Positions 18,690-28,222 are shown, numbered from the stretch's first letter. The stretch: DNA of 64,000 nucleotides from Adhaeribacter pallidiroseus (GCF_003340495.1 NZ_QASA01000001.1:3844001-3908000), one strand, 5' to 3'. Made by a program: numbers and translations. Notes: generated from the letters alone by a model not told the origin.

Positions 18690-20837
18690 ATGAAAAAACT
18701 TTTACTACCGGCCCTGGTGCTGGGTATTACAGGCTGCCTCACCAGCCGGCTGTTACCGGATAATGCGGCCGATACAGCTTCGGGGCAGAATTGGCGCGAG
18801 TACCTGGGCGGCCCTGATCGCAATCATTATTCTACTTTAAAGCAAATTAACGCAGCAAACGTAGCTAACTTAAAAATAGCCTGGGAATACCACACCCGGG
18901 ATTCGGGCCAGATGCAAGTTAATCCGATTATTGTGGACGGTACGCTTTACGGCATGACGGCCACTTCCCAACCTTTTGCCGTGGATGCGGCCACGGGCCA
19001 AGAGCGGTGGAAACTAAAACCTACTGCTGAGTCAAACGGATTAAGTACCAGTCGCGGCCTTACTTACTGGGAAAGCGGCGAAGATAAACGCATTTTATAT
19101 ACCAATGGCCCTTGGTTATACGCCTTAGATGCCCGCACGGGGCAAGCTATTCCTAGTTTTGGTGAAAACGGCCGCACCAGTTTAAAAGCGGGATTAGGCG
19201 AAACCGCGAAAGATAAATTTGTAATCTCCAACACGCCGGGTACGGTATTTAACGATTTAATTATCATGCCCATGCGGCTTTCCGAAGGAGCCGATGCCGC
19301 TTTGGGCCATATTCAAGCGTTTGATATTCGGACGGGTAAATTAACTTGGGTTTTCCGGACCATACCGCAACCGGGTGAGTTTGGCTACGATACCTGGCCT
19401 CCCGACACTTACAAAAACACCGATGTAGGCGGCGGCAATAACTGGTCGGGCATGTCCGTGGACCGCCAACGCGGCATATTGTACGTTCCTACCGGGTCGG
19501 CTGCATTCGATTTTTACGGCGGCAACCGCAAAGGCCAAAATTTATTTGCCAACTGCTTACTGGCCCTCGACGCGAAAACCGGCAAACGGCTCTGGCATTA
19601 CCAACTGGTACACCACGACGTGCTGGACCGCGATGCACCGGCACCGCCCAATTTAATTACCGTTACCCACAAAGGCAAAAAAGTAGATGCCGTAGCCCAG
19701 GTAACCAAACAAGGTTATGTTTTTGTGTTCGACCGGGTAACCGGCGCGCCCTTGTTCCCGATAGAAGAACGACCTGTACCTGCCACCGATGTAGCCGAAG
19801 AACAAACCTGGCCCACGCAACCCTTTCCGACCAAACCGGCTCCCTACGCCCGCCAATCGCTCACCGTAGCGGAGCTAAATCCGCATGCTGATAATCTGGA
19901 GGAATTAAAAACAACCCTTCAAGCTTCCCGCAGCGAGTCTGGCCCATTTACCCCGTTGAGTAAGAGAGGCACCATTATTTTTCCGGGTTTAGATGGGGGA
20001 GCCGAGTGGGGCGGTGCTGCCGTTGATCCGGATGGGATAATGTATGTAAACAGCAACGAAATGGCTTGGCTTTTGGCTTTAAAATCAACGGCTCCGGATG
20101 CCAATTTGGCTAGCCTGAGTTCTGGGGAGCGCCTGTACGCCAGCAATTGCACCCCTTGCCACGGAGCCGAACGAAAAGGAAATCCGGCGAGTGGCTATCC
20201 GGCTTTAATCGACATTCAGAAACACCGCACCACCGATTATGTAACCAACGTAGTATCTAAAGGCAAAGGCATGATGCCCGCATTTACCAAGTTCTCCGCC
20301 GAAGAAAAAAAGGCGTTAGTAGCATTTCTGTTCGGCACCGAAAAGCTGGAACCGGGCATTACTAAGTTAAAAGAACCTGGTTTAGAAAACAAAAAAGGCA
20401 TGCCCGATGTACCGTACCGCATTTCGGGTTATACCAAATTTCTGGATAAGAAAGGTTACCCGGCTATTAGTCCGCCTTGGGGCACCTTAAATGCCATAGA
20501 CCTGAATACCGGCGAATACCGCTGGAAAATAACTTACGGCGAAACGCCCGAACTAGCCGCCAAAGGAATCCCGCAAACCGGGGCCGAAAGCTACGGAGGT
20601 CCAGTAGTAACTGCCAGCGGCCTGCTGTTTATCGCCGGTACCAAAGATCAAAAGTTACGCGCTTACGATAAAAACAATGGCAAATTACTCTGGGAAACTA
20701 CCCTGCCGGCCGCGGCTTTTGCTACCCCCAGCACCTACGAAGTAAATGGCAAACAATATTTAGTGCTGGCCTGTGGTGGTACCAAATTAGGGGTTCGCAA
20801 AGGCGATAGCTACGTAGCCTTTGCTTTACCGGATTAG
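18690..20837 (+). CDS. PQQ-dependent dehydrogenase with inserted cytochrome c domain (lipoprotein)
   Basis: The likely start is the ATG at 18690, which begins a lipoprotein signal (MKKLLLPALVLGITGC); the longer frame from 18648 would place 14 residues before it. The mature protein, about 700 residues, is an eight-bladed quinoprotein related to glucose dehydrogenases: WREYLGGPDRNHYS at the start, GNNWSGMSVD, and HHDVLDRDAPAPPNLI, which carries family PQQ/metal-site residues. A heme-binding segment CTPCH near 20149 lies between blades, giving an internal cytochrome c that can pass electrons from PQQ onwards. The enzyme should oxidise a sugar or alcohol in the periplasm. No PQQ biosynthesis genes are visible in the window, so the cofactor may be taken from outside. 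Confidence 0.93.
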   Translation: MKKLLLPALVLGITGCLTSRLLPDNAADTASGQNWREYLGGPDRNHYSTLKQINAANVANLKIAWEYHTRDSGQMQVNPIIVDGTLYGMTATSQPFAVDAATGQERWKLKPTAESNGLSTSRGLTYWESGEDKRILYTNGPWLYALDARTGQAIPSFGENGRTSLKAGLGETAKDKFVISNTPGTVFNDLIIMPMRLSEGADAALGHIQAFDIRTGKLTWVFRTIPQPGEFGYDTWPPDTYKNTDVGGGNNWSGMSVDRQRGILYVPTGSAAFDFYGGNRKGQNLFANCLLALDAKTGKRLWHYQLVHHDVLDRDAPAPPNLITVTHKGKKVDAVAQVTKQGYVFVFDRVTGAPLFPIEERPVPATDVAEEQTWPTQPFPTKPAPYARQSLTVAELNPHADNLEELKTTLQASRSESGPFTPLSKRGTIIFPGLDGGAEWGGAAVDPDGIMYVNSNEMAWLLALKSTAPDANLASLSSGERLYASNCTPCHGAERKGNPASGYPALIDIQKHRTTDYVTNVVSKGKGMMPAFTKFSAEEKKALVAFLFGTEKLEPGITKLKEPGLENKKGMPDVPYRISGYTKFLDKKGYPAISPPWGTLNAIDLNTGEYRWKITYGETPELAAKGIPQTGAESYGGPVVTASGLLFIAGTKDQKLRAYDKNNGKLLWETTLPAAAFATPSTYEVNGKQYLVLACGGTKLGVRKGDSYVAFALPD

Positions 20838-20904
20838 GTTACAAGTTAATTTAGTAACAAAACCATTTTTAGCGTACCAGCAAAACCTTATTGGTGGCTA
20901 CCCG

Positions 20905-21081
20905 ATGCGGAGAATAACTTGTTTATTCCCCGCATTTTTTATTTTGGCCAGTACGCGTTTTGGTCAATCTTACTTCTATCCCGAGAAAATTTACGCTTTA
21001 CTCCCGCCCAAACCGGAAACCCATATCTTTTTAAATTGCCTGGTGTTACCTAATCAGGTAAGTATATACCGTATAGTATAA
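20905..21081 (+). CDS. Possible truncated exported protein, 58 residues
   Basis: A short frame starts with a good signal peptide (MRRITCLFPAFFILASTRFG) followed by QSYFYPEKIYALLPPK and then a stop. The start is 67 bases after the PQQ dehydrogenase on the same strand. It has no recognisable domain and the mature part is only about 37 residues, so it is either a small secreted peptide or the surviving 5' end of a deleted gene. The next gene on this strand is also a pseudogene, which favours decay. Confidence 0.3.
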   Translation: MRRITCLFPAFFILASTRFGQSYFYPEKIYALLPPKPETHIFLNCLVLPNQVSIYRIV

Positions 21082-21343
21082 TGAGCCAAACACCTAAATT
21101 TTTAAAAATACGGTATTGCAACCGCCGGCGGAACCCCGTAAATGCATCTATTGTATTTTCGAAAATTAATCAGCCGCGAAATAACTGGCTACCTTGTAAA
21201 AAGTATTTGCTATTGAGAAGTATACCGGAAGCAGTTTATGATATAAGAGCTACAATCAAATTTTGACTATGAGTTGCGGTACCAAGAATAACCTCTTGCC
21301 TACGAATCCTCCCTACTTACTTAATCAGCTCTATGGGTTTATA

Positions 21344-22264
21344 ATGCGTCACTTACGAATACTTTTTTTAGGGTGGGATTTTCTGCCAAACAGCGATAAA
21401 CCACTAGAAACAAACTGCTACGAAGCCGTAAAAGCTATGGCTAACCAGCTAAATGTATCTTTAATACGACCGAAAGCAGATCCGGCGTTAGCGTTTGATA
21501 ATATAAATGTAACGGGTTTAAACAACGTAGATTTTAAAGCTATAGCTTTTAAAAAGAGTTTACCAAAAGTACAACCCTTCGCCGAGGCCAATTCTATCCG
21601 CTGCGAAATCCCGCTTTACGGATCACCGAATACCCCGGAAAATCAACGGTCTTATTTCGAAGAAAGAAGCAAAAGTGCGGCTGCTGTCGAAGAAAATTCT
21701 TTAACGATTACCACTACCGAAGCTGATTTCCAGGAGGCAATCGACTTTATTAATCAGGTAGATTGGGACCATATTGATCTTAATTCAAAAATTATTCATT
21801 ATGCTCGCTTTGCCACCCGGTTTGCGGCTAATCGCTCCTACGATATAATTTTTGCTTCTAATTGGTTAACTTATTTAGCGGGGCACGAACTCCATTTAAT
21901 AACCGGTAAACCCTTAGCGATTCAATTAAATACTTTAAGCCAAGATCATTGGTAATTAAATAACTAAGGCTGGCGCTACGAGCTCGAAAAAATGGTTATT
22001 GAACGGTCTAACCACATTTTCACCGGCAATCCGGTTATTGCTCGTTCCGTGGAGGAAGCTTATTCTCTTTCCCGGGATAAACTGGTATGTTTAGAAGATG
22101 CTGCCTTACCACCCGAAATAAACTCAGCGAACGCAACCCGTAATAACTTGTTGCAAAGTCAGAAGGACTAGGCAAGGCTGAACTTTATTCCCATAGATCA
22201 GCCGCTGGGTTGGGAGCGCCAGGCCACTAAGATTGTACAGGTTTTAACAGAATCGTACGCTTAA
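21344..22264 (+). pseudogene. Glycosyltransferase (glycogen-synthase-like) pseudogene
   Basis: The frame opens with MRHLRILFLGWDFLPNSDKP, the nucleotide-sugar transferase start seen in GT4/GT5 enzymes (normally LFLGWEFPP and a GG loop; here the loop has decayed). It runs about 200 residues to a TAA at 21953. The same frame continues after two stops with RYELEKMVIERSNHIFTGN, stops again near 22168 (TAG), and ends with RLNFIPIDQPLGW to TESYA at 22264. The catalytic C-terminal GT domain between these parts is missing, so there is an internal deletion and at least three nonsense codons. All remnants stay in one frame, so the gene was inactivated by point mutation and in-frame deletion. Whether it served glycogen or surface glycan synthesis is unknown. 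Confidence 0.8.
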
Positions 22265-22499
22265 ACGAGTTTACTTTAATTTCTCAATAAAGCTTTTTCG
22301 CCACTTTCAGGTAAGTAATTTCAAAATAAAAACTAAAAGCTAGGGTTATCGGTAGCTCCTTGGTAAAAATTTAAAAATTCTGGTTAATTGTTAATAGTTC
22401 CAAGCAAATTTCTGTTCTACGTTATGCTTTAATTTAGTAAAGAGCTCTAAACCCCGTAATGCATATAGTTCGCGAAAATGGTCTTTATGCAAACAATAA

Positions 22500-23840
22500 T
22501 TAGTTCACTATGCTATCTAAAAAACTATTAAAATCATCTAAACTGTCTTTAGGTAAATTAACGTTCCTTTTATGTTTAGAAAAATCTAACCTACTATGCA
22601 ACCCACTTGGATTTATCCATATATAATTTTTATTTAAAATATAAAGAGCAAACCTAACAAATGACGATTGACTAAAAGATGATAAATCATATTCGTTAAA
22701 ATATAATTCAGCTTTTTTAAATGCTTGCTCTAAATCATATATATAACTAACCCCATTGAGAATTAATTCCTTAGTTAAAGTATTAATATCAATAGTCTCT
22801 TTTCTATCCTTAGTAAAAGAATGGGAATTTAAGAATTGTCTTAAAGAATCGCGGTTTATATATAAATCTAGATCATCTACATACTCTTCCGAACCTGAGA
22901 TTAAAGATTCGAATGACCCTTCTAACAACGTTTCTAAAACTCGTTCAGCATCTAAAATATATAAAGTTTTTCCTGTATTTAAGAAAACATTTTCAATATA
23001 GTGAAGGTGGGGGGCTTTAGTTGTTTGCATCCAATCCCCTTTTGCTGTATCAAAAGTTAAAAATACAGCATCAGTCTTTTTTTTGGACATATGATTTAAA
23101 ATTTCATGAAAAATTATGTAATCTCCATAAGGATCATCTGGCTTCTTTTTCAAATCTCCCAATCCAGGAAATGCTTTACCTGTTTTACCTAAATCTTTTT
23201 CCCCATCCTCTTTGTTGATTTGTGAAACCAAGAGATCAAAATCTTTTTTTATTTGCTCAATTTCATTTTCTGACAACTGATTTAATGTATTTGTTTTCCC
23301 CAATGCGTTTAAAACTTCATCTTCTAAAATTATATTTTTACTCTTAGTCTTATTCTTTTCAACCTCACTATTTAAAGAATCTAAAAGCCCTGCACATTCT
23401 TTTTTTACATTCTTTAGCCCTTCTTCAATCATTTTATAATCTTTTAAAATAACTTTATTTGAAGTAAGAAAACTTTCAATATTGTTTAAAATATCCCTTT
23501 TAAAGGTTTGAGGTATCTTTTTAGTTACATCTTCAAAAAATTTATTAATTACATCTTCTCTATTTTTAATAAATTCCCTTTGTATTTGATCAGTGATATA
23601 AATACTCTCGGTATGGTCCTGAAAAAACTTTTTATATTTTTCTCTCTCTGTAAAGGAAATACTATAAATTCTTAATAAAACATTAGTATCAAGGAATATA
23701 GGGAATCGTTTATGAAGTTTTATAGCCTCACTCAAACCTAAGTTATATGCAGAAATAGCTTCATTGTAAACTTTTAAGGATTGTAGTGACCTTTTTTTAA
23801 GAAAGCTGATGCTATTTACTACTTCTAACTTTTTGTCCAT
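22500..23840 (-). CDS. PIN-like domain protein (PIN_8/DUF4935), putative ribonuclease
   Basis: The 446-residue protein has a PIN-like fold in its N-terminal 310 residues: the first acidic motif FLDTNVLLRIY (Asp51), a second in REFIKNRED, and a C-terminal motif DAVFLTFDTAKGDWM with the last acidic residues. A long helical insertion (about 110-215, Lys/Glu-rich) separates them, as is usual for PIN_8 proteins. The remaining 130 residues have no known domain. PIN_8 proteins are predicted Mg-dependent RNases and are often found in defence or mobile islands. The gene is much more AT-rich than mutS beside it and lies between a glycosyltransferase pseudogene and two tRNA genes, which suggests lateral arrival. 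There is no antitoxin-like partner. Confidence 0.82.
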   Translation of the reverse strand: MDKKLEVVNSISFLKKRSLQSLKVYNEAISAYNLGLSEAIKLHKRFPIFLDTNVLLRIYSISFTEREKYKKFFQDHTESIYITDQIQREFIKNREDVINKFFEDVTKKIPQTFKRDILNNIESFLTSNKVILKDYKMIEEGLKNVKKECAGLLDSLNSEVEKNKTKSKNIILEDEVLNALGKTNTLNQLSENEIEQIKKDFDLLVSQINKEDGEKDLGKTGKAFPGLGDLKKKPDDPYGDYIIFHEILNHMSKKKTDAVFLTFDTAKGDWMQTTKAPHLHYIENVFLNTGKTLYILDAERVLETLLEGSFESLISGSEEYVDDLDLYINRDSLRQFLNSHSFTKDRKETIDINTLTKELILNGVSYIYDLEQAFKKAELYFNEYDLSSFSQSSFVRFALYILNKNYIWINPSGLHSRLDFSKHKRNVNLPKDSLDDFNSFLDSIVN

Positions 23841-23976
23841 TTTAATTACGTCCCTTTAGTAATAAAATTAATACTTTAAATCAGATATATCAGAAAAAAT
23901 AGATATGCACATATGACGATTATAGACTTCAAGAATCATTGTTCAATTAACTTTAAACCTAGACACCGTTAAAAAC

Positions 23977-24013
23977 AAAAACCCTTGTAAATCATAGACT
24001 TACAAGGGTTTTA
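23977..24013 (-). terminator. Terminator after tRNA-Leu
   Basis: A stem of about 14 bp (core ACCCTTGTAA with TTACAAGGGT) spans 23977-24013 and starts 3 bases beyond the tRNA-Leu 3' end on the reverse strand; its outer A/T pairs form the U-run. Confidence 0.88.
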
Positions 24014-24015
24014 AG

Positions 24016-24099
24016 TACCAGGGGCGGGACTTGAACCCGCACTTTCTAATGAAAACAAGATTTTAAGTCTTGCGTGTCTACCAGTTTCACCACCCCGGC
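24016..24099 (-). tRNA. tRNA-Leu (anticodon UAA)
   Basis: An 84-nt cloverleaf can be folded on the reverse strand: acceptor GCCGGGG pairs with CCCTGGT (one G-U), D arm GGTGAAACTGGTAGACACGC, anticodon loop CTTAAAA giving UAA, a long class II variable arm, and T arm GCGGGTTCAAGTCCCGC. The 3' CCA is not encoded. A terminator hairpin follows at once. Confidence 0.95.
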
Positions 24100-24135
24100 C
24101 TGGACAGCTTGCGCTGATCCAATTCTATAAAGAAA

Positions 24136-24157
24136 AGACGTTGCGGGCGCAACGTCT
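24136..24157 (-). terminator. Terminator after tRNA-Gly
   Basis: A perfect 9-bp stem (AGACGTTGC at 24136-24144 with GCAACGTCT at 24149-24157, 4-base loop) is followed on the reverse strand by TTTTCTTTAT. It separates the tRNA-Gly from the tRNA-Leu, so each is probably its own unit or partly read through. Confidence 0.85.
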
Positions 24158-24178
24158 CTTGAAGGAGTTCTTCACTGG

Positions 24179-24251
24179 AGCGAAAGACGGGGTTCGAACC
24201 CGCGACCTCGACCTTGGCAAGGTCGCGCTCTACCAACTGAGCTACTTTCGC
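24179..24251 (-). tRNA. tRNA-Gly (anticodon GCC)
   Basis: A 73-nt cloverleaf on the reverse strand: acceptor GCGAAAG/CTTTCGC, D arm with AGCTCAGTTGGTAGAGC, anticodon stem GACC/GGTC around loop TTGCCAA (GCC), and T arm GCGGGTTCGAACCCCGT. Unlike the neighbouring tRNA-Leu, the CCA end is encoded (24176-24178). Confidence 0.96.
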
Positions 24252-24390
24252 GTTTACTATCTCGTTTTACCGATTTAGTGAGGCAAATTTACGCAGTTAT
24301 TTTCATTTGTCAAGTACCAGCCTAAAAAAAAATTAACATTATCCATTTCTTCCTGATAATCAGTCTAGTTTTTTTAAAATTTAGTAATAG

Positions 24391-27024
24391 TTACTTCTTC
24401 CCCGGTACTTGCTGCTGATCCACTAACAGTTTTAGTTCGTTTAACTTTAGCAAAGCCTCCACAGGAGTAATGGTATTAATGTCTAATTTTTGAAAAATTT
24501 CGCGTAAACGCACCATGGCCGGATCATTCAGCTCGAACATATTTAATTGATATTGCGGCTTAGGTACACTTTTCATATTATTTTTATCCGGATGCTGCCG
24601 GATTTTGTCTTCTTCCAAATGGTGCATGATGGCGTTGGCCCGCACCACCACGCTGTTGGGCATGCCGGCCATTTGCGCCACGTGAATCCCGAAACTATGC
24701 TCGCTGCCACCCGGCTTTAACTGGCGCATAAACAAAATTTTACCGCCAGTTTCTTTTACGCTCACGTTAAAGTTACGCACGCGCGGCAACTCTTCGGCCA
24801 GTTGGTTTAACTCGTGGTAATGGGTAGCAAATAAAGTTTTGGCTCGGGCTTTCGGGTGGTTATGCAGGTGTTCCACAATGGCCCAGGCAATAGAAATGCC
24901 GTCGTAAGTGCTGGTGCCGCGGCCAATTTCGTCCATCAGTACCAAGCTGCGCTCCGATAAATTATTTAAAATACTGGCCGTTTCGGTCATTTCCACCATA
25001 AAGGTACTTTCGCCACGGCTTAAATTATCCGATGCACCCACGCGGGTAAAAATTTTGTCGACAATACCAATTTGTGCCGCTTCGGCGGGCACAAACGATC
25101 CAATTTGCGCCATAAGCACCATTAAAGCCGTTTGGCGCAGCAAGGCACTTTTACCCGCCATGTTGGGTCCCGTAATAATCACGATTTGCTGCTCGTCGGT
25201 ATCCAGGAAAATATCATTGGGTATGTAACTTTCGCCGGGTGGCAGCTGCCGTTCGATTACCGGGTGACGGCCTTTTGTAATATTTAATTCGTGCGTGTTG
25301 TTTACTTCGGGTTTTATATAGTGGTAACTTACCGCCGCGCAGGCAAAAGAAGCCAGACAATCAATAACCCCCAGCACCCGGGCATTTTGCTGAATTTGGC
25401 CGACGTATTCGGTAGTGCTTAATACCAGTTCGTTAAATAATTGCTGCTCAATGGTAAAAATACGTTCTTCGGCGTGCAGAATTTTTTCTTCGTAGGTTTT
25501 TAGTTCTTCGGTAATGTATCGCTCGGCGTTTACCAAAGTCTGTTTCCGGATCCACTCTTTCGGTACTTTATCTTTGTGGGCGTGCGTTACTTCCAGATAA
25601 TAACCGAAAACTTTATTATAGGCGATTTTTAACGACGAGATGCCGGTATTTTTAATTTCGCGCTGTTGCAGTTGCAGCAGATAATCTTTTCCCGAAAAAG
25701 CAATGGCCCGCAGATCATCCAATTCCGCGTGAATGCCCGGATTTATAATATTGCCCAGGTTGGTGAGCATGGGAGCATCCGGTTTTATTTTCTGTTTAAT
25801 TTCTTCCCGGATAATGTCGCAAAAACTTAATTGATCGGCTAGCTTTTTTAAGGCAGGAATCTGGCTATGGCTCAGTAATTCTTTAATGGGCACGGTAGCT
25901 TCCAGGGCTTTGCTCAGCTGCAGCATTTCGCGGGGATTAATGCGCTTCACGGCTACCTTCGAAATAAGCCGTTCCAGGTCATTAATTTGTTTTAGATAAT
26001 GCGTGATGTCTTGCAGTAAATTGCCATTGCTAATCAATGCTTCCACGGTATCCAGGCGCCGTTGAATCTGCGATACTTCTTTGAGGGGCAACACTACCCA
26101 TTTTTTTAGGAGCCGGGCCCCCATGGGCGTAACTGTTTTATCCAGAATTTGAATGAGGGGCACGCCTTCGGTATGTTGCGGAAAAATCAACTCGAGGTTG
26201 CGAATGGTAAACTTATCGAGCCACACGTATTTATCTTCTTCGAGCCGCGAAATGGTGCGGATGTGCCCTATATCGTGGTGTTGGGTTTCAGATAAATAAT
26301 GCAAGATGCAGCCCGCCGCAATAATGCCTTCGTGCAAAGTATCAATGCCGAAGCCTTTTAACGAAGTAGTACCAAAATGGCGCAGCAAGCTTTCGTAAGC
26401 ATAATCGTAACCAAACACCCATTCGTCCAGCGCGTACTGGCAAAAATCGGGACCGAACGAAAGATAAAATTCTTCTTTCAGCCGTTTACAAAACAAAACT
26501 TCGGCGGGCGCAAAGCTTTGCAACAATTTGCCAATGTATGGCCGATCGCCTTGGGCCGTTATAAATTCGCCGGTCGAAATATCCAGAAAAGCAATGCCGG
26601 TTTCGTTTTTACTCAGGTGCACGGCCGCCAGGTAATTATTGCTTTTTTTCTCGAGAACCTGGTCGTTAAAAGACACACCAGGCGTAACTAACTCGGTTAC
26701 GCCGCGTTTTACAATGCCTTTTACGGATTTAGGATCTTCCAACTGGTCGCAGATAGCAACGCGTTCGCCGGCCCGCACTAATTTGGGTAAATACGTATCC
26801 AAGGAATGGTGCGGGAAACCGGCTAAAGCGGTTTCGGAAGTAGTGCCGGCTCCTCGTTTGGTGAGCACAATATCCAGGATTTTACTGGCCTTCACGGCAT
26901 CGTCTCCAAAAGTTTCGTAAAAATCACCTACCCGAAAAAGCAGTAAGGCCCCAGGATGTTTTGTCTTGATGGCGTAATACTGCTTCATTAAGGGGGTAAT
27001 GGTAATATCGGCGGTGGTGCTCAA
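24391..27024 (-). CDS. mutS: DNA mismatch repair protein MutS
   Basis: The 877-residue protein is full-length MutS. The mismatch-binding domain I shows GDFYETFGDDA (Phe-X-Glu that stacks on the mispaired base). The core and clamp domains follow, then the ATPase with Walker A GPNMAGKSALLRQ (about residues 618-630), the signature segment SRGESTFMVEM, Walker B LVLMDEIGRGTSTYDG, and the ATHYHEL switch. The C-terminal tail ends in VDQQQVPGKK after a short helix-turn-helix dimer region (ITPVEALLKLNELK). It recognises base mismatches after replication and recruits MutL. The start Met begins MSTTADITITPLMKQYYAIK, which fits the family. The tRNA genes lie downstream on the same strand. Confidence 0.98.
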   Translation of the reverse strand: MSTTADITITPLMKQYYAIKTKHPGALLLFRVGDFYETFGDDAVKASKILDIVLTKRGAGTTSETALAGFPHHSLDTYLPKLVRAGERVAICDQLEDPKSVKGIVKRGVTELVTPGVSFNDQVLEKKSNNYLAAVHLSKNETGIAFLDISTGEFITAQGDRPYIGKLLQSFAPAEVLFCKRLKEEFYLSFGPDFCQYALDEWVFGYDYAYESLLRHFGTTSLKGFGIDTLHEGIIAAGCILHYLSETQHHDIGHIRTISRLEEDKYVWLDKFTIRNLELIFPQHTEGVPLIQILDKTVTPMGARLLKKWVVLPLKEVSQIQRRLDTVEALISNGNLLQDITHYLKQINDLERLISKVAVKRINPREMLQLSKALEATVPIKELLSHSQIPALKKLADQLSFCDIIREEIKQKIKPDAPMLTNLGNIINPGIHAELDDLRAIAFSGKDYLLQLQQREIKNTGISSLKIAYNKVFGYYLEVTHAHKDKVPKEWIRKQTLVNAERYITEELKTYEEKILHAEERIFTIEQQLFNELVLSTTEYVGQIQQNARVLGVIDCLASFACAAVSYHYIKPEVNNTHELNITKGRHPVIERQLPPGESYIPNDIFLDTDEQQIVIITGPNMAGKSALLRQTALMVLMAQIGSFVPAEAAQIGIVDKIFTRVGASDNLSRGESTFMVEMTETASILNNLSERSLVLMDEIGRGTSTYDGISIAWAIVEHLHNHPKARAKTLFATHYHELNQLAEELPRVRNFNVSVKETGGKILFMRQLKPGGSEHSFGIHVAQMAGMPNSVVVRANAIMHHLEEDKIRQHPDKNNMKSVPKPQYQLNMFELNDPAMVRLREIFQKLDINTITPVEALLKLNELKLLVDQQQVPGKK

Positions 27025-27316
27025 AATACTGGGGCTAAAACGGGTAACTTACTAAGTTTATTTCTGGCAGCCAGTCAGGTTACCTGCTTATTTAAACCTA
27101 CTGACTATTTTTTAAATGCTTCTTTACGAACTACCGGTAACTTACTTTATTATTTTCATTAATTTTAAATTTTAAAGCAGGTTAGTAGGGCTTTTGGCAC
27201 TTCCGGAAAAGGGTTTCACCTAAATAAGATAGCTGGGTGATTAACCATAATGCCGGAACAGCTAAACAAATTTAAGAAATTGGCGCTCGCCTTCCCGCAA
27301 ATAGTTTACGAATTTC

Positions 27317-27847
27317 ATGCGCAAGTTAAAAATGGAGGAACTCAACCGGGTATCGGTGGAGGAATTTAAAGAACAGGAAAAATTACCGGTGGTGCTGGTA
27401 CTCGATAATGTGCGTTCGTTGCACAACGTAGGCTCCACTTTCCGGACGGCCGATGCTTTTGCGGTGAGTAAAATTTACCTGTGCGGCATAACCGGCACGC
27501 CGCCCCACAAAGAAATTAATAAAACCGCTTTAGGGGCTACCGATTCAGTGAACTGGGAGCACTTTACCAGCACTGCCGAATTAGTAGAACAGTTAAAAGT
27601 CGAAAATAACCAGATAATAGCCATTGAGCAAGCTGACCGCAGTGTTTCGTTAACTGATTTTAATCCGACCGCCGGGCAAAAATACGCCTTGGTTTTTGGC
27701 AACGAGGTATTTGGGGTAGAAGATGAAGTAATGCAGCTAGCCGACACTGTTATTGAAATTCCGCAGTTCGGCACCAAACATTCGCTTAATATTTCGGTGG
27801 CGGTGGGGGTAGTTGTCTGGGATTTCCTAAGTAAACTAGCTACATAA
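27317..27847 (+). CDS. SpoU/TrmH-family RNA 2'-O-ribose methyltransferase
   Basis: The 176-residue protein contains the three SPOUT motifs: LDNVRSLHNVGSTFRTADAF (motif 1, Asn and Arg catalytic), ALVFGNEVFGVEDEV (motif 2, with Glu) and IPQFGTKHSLNISVAVGVV (motif 3, the knot). It lacks an extra RNA-binding domain, so it resembles TrmL or TrmH minimal forms; the exact target (tRNA or rRNA) cannot be told. The start MRKLKMEELNR fits related proteins; a second Met at codon 6 is possible. It is divergent from mutS across 292 bases and is followed by a strong terminator. Confidence 0.93.
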   Translation: MRKLKMEELNRVSVEEFKEQEKLPVVLVLDNVRSLHNVGSTFRTADAFAVSKIYLCGITGTPPHKEINKTALGATDSVNWEHFTSTAELVEQLKVENNQIIAIEQADRSVSLTDFNPTAGQKYALVFGNEVFGVEDEVMQLADTVIEIPQFGTKHSLNISVAVGVVVWDFLSKLAT

Positions 27848-27900
27848 AACCGGCTAGCTACCGGATACTTTACAAGCCAATAGGTCCATAAAAATTTAAA

Positions 27901-27937
27901 AAAAGTGGCTACTTCGTAGAAATAGCCACTTTTTTTA
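27901..27937 (+). terminator. Terminator of the SpoU methyltransferase gene
   Basis: A stem AAAAGTGGCTA (27901-27911) with TAGCCACTTTT (27923-27933) and an 11-base loop is followed by further T residues. Confidence 0.9.
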
Positions 27938-27985
27938 AATTTTTATTATGCCCACGAAACTAATTTAAAGAATTGGATAGCTCTT

Positions 27986-28184
27986 ATACCATCTAGTAAA
28001 TAGAATCTTCCATAGCGTAAAATAAGTTTACTTGAGCTGATCTTTGGAAAGAGTGCCTCTTTCCATTCGCTGGTGCTATCTAGTTGGAACGGGCTGAGTT
28101 TGCCTCATGGCCGGCGGGGCCCCGTTTGGCTCTTCCGCACGAGCTAGCAAACCACTATGGTAAAGTTTATTTACTACTTGGTAT
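27986..28184. repeat. MITE-like inverted-repeat element, long copy
   Basis: The two ends are imperfect inverted repeats of 30 bases, 24 of them matching (left end 27986-28015 starting ATACCATCTAGTAAATA; right end 28155-28184 whose complement starts ATACCAAGTAGTAAATA). The ends and the inner segment near 28021-28050 (containing CTGATCTTTGGA) match the copy at 60834-60937. This copy carries about 95 additional bases, GC-rich around 28110-28130. No open frame is present, so it could only move with help from elsewhere. Confidence 0.75.
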
Positions 28185-28222
28185 TAGATGTTTGTAACTC
28201 GAATAACGAACAACTACTTAAG

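Noticed and set aside
21081-21266. 61-residue forward frame after the small exported ORF
   Set aside because: Composition is unlike a gene and it fills the gap before a pseudogene; more likely chance or remnant.
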